Source: Clostridiales bacterium (lineage in GTDB: Bacteria > Bacillota > Clostridia > Oscillospirales > Acutalibacteraceae). From it: DNA of 6,868 bases. Made by a program: the position numbers and the translations under genes. The DNA lies in NCBI GenBank assembly GCA_021202245.1, contig JAJQDK010000002.1, positions 1 to 6,868 of the forward strand, given 5' to 3'. The notes beneath the pieces were generated by a model. It was not told where the DNA came from, made no database searches, and saw nothing but the letters and a program-made list of their open reading frames with translations. This document shows positions 5,826 through 6,868 of the stretch, piece by piece. The stretch's first letter is position 1, and every line of letters begins with the position of its first letter.

Positions 5826-5830
5826 GGAGG
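5826..5830 (+). promoter_or_regulatory. Ribosome binding site deciding the Lrp/AsnC start
   Basis: GGAGG at 5826-5830 is eight bases from ATG 5839. The in-frame TTG at 5824 overlaps this site and is ruled out as the start. Confidence 0.8.
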
Positions 5831-5838
5831 TCGACTTT

Positions 5839-6324
5839 ATGGAGGAAAAATTATTACAGCTTTTAAGCTCAAATTCCGGCTTTACTACTGCTGAAATTGC
5901 GACAATGCTCGGTGAGCCCGAGGATTATATAAAAGCGCAAATCAAAGAATATGAAAACAGAGGCATTATCAAAGGCTACCAGGCGGTAATAAATTGGGAA
6001 AAGGTTGAGGGCACATATGTTGAAGCGTTAATTGAACTCAAGGTTACTCCGAAAATGGAAACGGGCTTTGATGAAATGGCAGAGCTTTGTATGGCTTTTG
6101 ATGAGGTGGAATCCGTTTATCTTATGGCAGGAGCTTATGACTTTGCTTTAATTGTTAAGGGCGAAACAATGCAGGATATAGCAATGTTTGTCGCTAAAAA
6201 GCTTTCAACGGTTGACGGCGTTCTTTCCACGGCAACGCATTTTATTATGCGCCGCTACAAGGACAGAGGAATGAATCTCACCGCTTCCGAGGAGTGTGAA
6301 GACGGGAGGAATTTAATCCTGTGA
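5839..6324 (+). CDS. Lrp/AsnC family transcriptional regulator
   Basis: This 161-residue protein has the two-part build of Lrp/AsnC (feast/famine) regulators. Residues about 1-50 form a winged helix-turn-helix (LLQLLSSNSGFTTAEIATML, then a recognition helix and RGIIKGYQAVINW). Residues about 60-140 form the RAM ligand-binding and oligomerisation domain, with EALIELKV, the turn GAYDFALIVKG and a closing TATHFIMRRYKDRG. Such proteins bind DNA as dimers or octamers and usually sense amino acids. The stop codon overlaps the aminotransferase start by four bases (GTGA, 6321-6324), so translation is coupled. It probably regulates this operon, including itself, in response to an amino acid handled by the aminotransferase. 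The ligand cannot be predicted from the sequence. A consensus promoter precedes it. Confidence 0.92.
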   Translation: MEEKLLQLLSSNSGFTTAEIATMLGEPEDYIKAQIKEYENRGIIKGYQAVINWEKVEGTYVEALIELKVTPKMETGFDEMAELCMAFDEVESVYLMAGAYDFALIVKGETMQDIAMFVAKKLSTVDGVLSTATHFIMRRYKDRGMNLTASEECEDGRNLIL

Positions 6325-6824
6325 TAGATTATGAGAAATATTTCAATAACAGCATAACTTCAATAAAACCGTCCGGAATACGAAAATTTTTCGACATTGC
6401 CAATGAAATGGACGACGTTATTTCTCTGAGCATAGGGGAGCCCGATTTTCAAACCCCGTGGCATATCAGGGATGAGGGCATCAACAGCCTTGAAAAGGGC
6501 AAAACCTGGTACTCTCCCAACCGCGGTTTTTCCGAGCTGTGCGATGAAATCTGCATTTATTACAATCGCCGCTTCGGCATTTCATACGACTCAAAATCTC
6601 AGGTGCTTGTCACCGTCTGCGGAAGCGAATCGATTGATATCGCTTTTCACACGCTTGTGGAAAAGGGCGATGAGGTTATTATCCCCGAACCCTCGTTTGT
6701 TTGTTACGAGCCGCTTACGGTTATGGCGGGCGGAACTCCGGTAATTATAAAAACCAAAAATGCGGAGAATTTCATGCTGAAGGCCCGGGATTTGGAACAT
6801 GCTCTTACCGCCAAAACCAAATAG
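6321..6824 (+). CDS. PLP-dependent class I/II aminotransferase, N-terminal part, interrupted by an in-frame TAG
   Basis: The frame starts at GTG 6321 with GGGAGG at 6304-6309 and gives 167 residues. It matches the start of fold-type I aminotransferases (AspC/PatA-like): SGIRKFFDIANE (18-29), SLSIGEPDF (35-43), TWYSPNRG, the cofactor-phosphate loop region GSESID (101-106), and EPSFVCYEP (123-131). These enzymes swap amino groups between an amino acid and a keto acid, using pyridoxal phosphate. Family members are about 380-400 residues, so only the first two-fifths is here and the PLP lysine is missing. The TAG at 6822-6824 falls just before the expected 'NPTG' motif. Beyond it the same frame reads LPSPTNPTIAYM (6831-6866), still family-like. 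This suggests errors at a contig end or a recent inactivation, not a natural C-terminus. Coupling to the Lrp/AsnC gene supports an amino-acid role. The exact substrate cannot be named. Confidence 0.85.
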   Translation: MIDYEKYFNNSITSIKPSGIRKFFDIANEMDDVISLSIGEPDFQTPWHIRDEGINSLEKGKTWYSPNRGFSELCDEICIYYNRRFGISYDSKSQVLVTVCGSESIDIAFHTLVEKGDEVIIPEPSFVCYEPLTVMAGGTPVIIKTKNAENFMLKARDLEHALTAKTK

Positions 6825-6868
6825 CATGAACTGCCTTCTCCCACCAATCCTACCATAGCATATATGGA
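6825..6868 (+). other. Degraded continuation of the aminotransferase frame at the window edge
   Basis: After the TAG, the same frame gives HE then LPSPTNPTIAYM. The LP.P.NPT..A.M spacing is what aminotransferases of this type show around their NPTG motif, so these bases look like coding sequence with several substitutions (for example ATA where a glycine codon is expected). No separate gene is present. Confidence 0.5.

Noticed and set aside
6822..6824. TAG read through by stop-codon reassignment
   Set aside because: The genes here end in TGA or TAA as expected, the codons after the TAG also fail to match the family, and nothing else suggests a changed code; error or pseudogenisation is simpler.
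1..6868. CRISPR array, tRNA or rRNA genes, integrase or transposase
   Set aside because: No regular repeat-spacer pattern, no tRNA-like cloverleaf or rRNA sequence, and no recombinase motif was seen on either strand.

Overview
The window looks like a piece of a low-to-moderate GC Gram-positive genome of the class Clostridia, probably an Oscillospirales/Ruminococcaceae-type gut or anaerobic bacterium. The reasons are strong GGAGG-type ribosome binding sites, sigma-A promoters close to consensus, a DUF1292 protein, the long glutamine-dependent form of NadE, and a Lrp/AsnC regulator overlapping a class I/II aminotransferase. No phage, plasmid or CRISPR gene is present. The last ~45 bases look damaged or poorly sequenced, so the right edge may be a contig end.

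Layout. (1) 1-289, minus strand: a DUF1292 gene cut by the left edge, with its own promoter (315-343). (2) 290-910: a long gap holding divergent promoters and, on the plus side, a leader of roughly 275 nt with several competing RNA stems. (3) 911-3214, plus strand: a two-gene surface-polysaccharide module, made of a membrane sugar-phosphate transferase (initiating enzyme) and an O-antigen ligase/Wzy-like polymerase. The two are separated by a block of three tandem hairpins (1645-1733) that no gene explains. (4) 3215-3352: a long imperfect hairpin with a T-run, read as an intrinsic terminator or nadE leader, with a TATAAT box abutting its 5' arm. (5) 3353-5272: nadE, the last step of NAD+ synthesis. 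(6) 5318-5806: a LURP-one-related (tubby-like fold) protein. (7) 5839-6868: a Lrp/AsnC regulator overlapping by 4 nt an aminotransferase that meets an in-frame TAG at 6822, although family-like sequence continues in the same frame beyond it.

How the genes work together. The sugar transferase and the polymerase/ligase belong to one process: starting a glycan on undecaprenyl phosphate, and polymerising or transferring the finished unit. No other glycosyltransferase or flippase is in view. NadE and the LURP-one protein are same-strand neighbours without an obvious shared pathway. Two strong promoters, at 5269-5298 and 5778-5807, each overlap the stop codon of the gene before them, so nadE, the LURP-one gene and the Lrp-aminotransferase pair can be separate transcription units despite tight packing. 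The Lrp/aminotransferase pair is a true operon and probably acts in amino-acid metabolism.

The window is mostly ordinary chromosome. I found no clear undescribed multi-gene system. The best leads are non-coding: the leader at 635-910, the hairpin block at 1645-1733 and the nadE leader hairpin.
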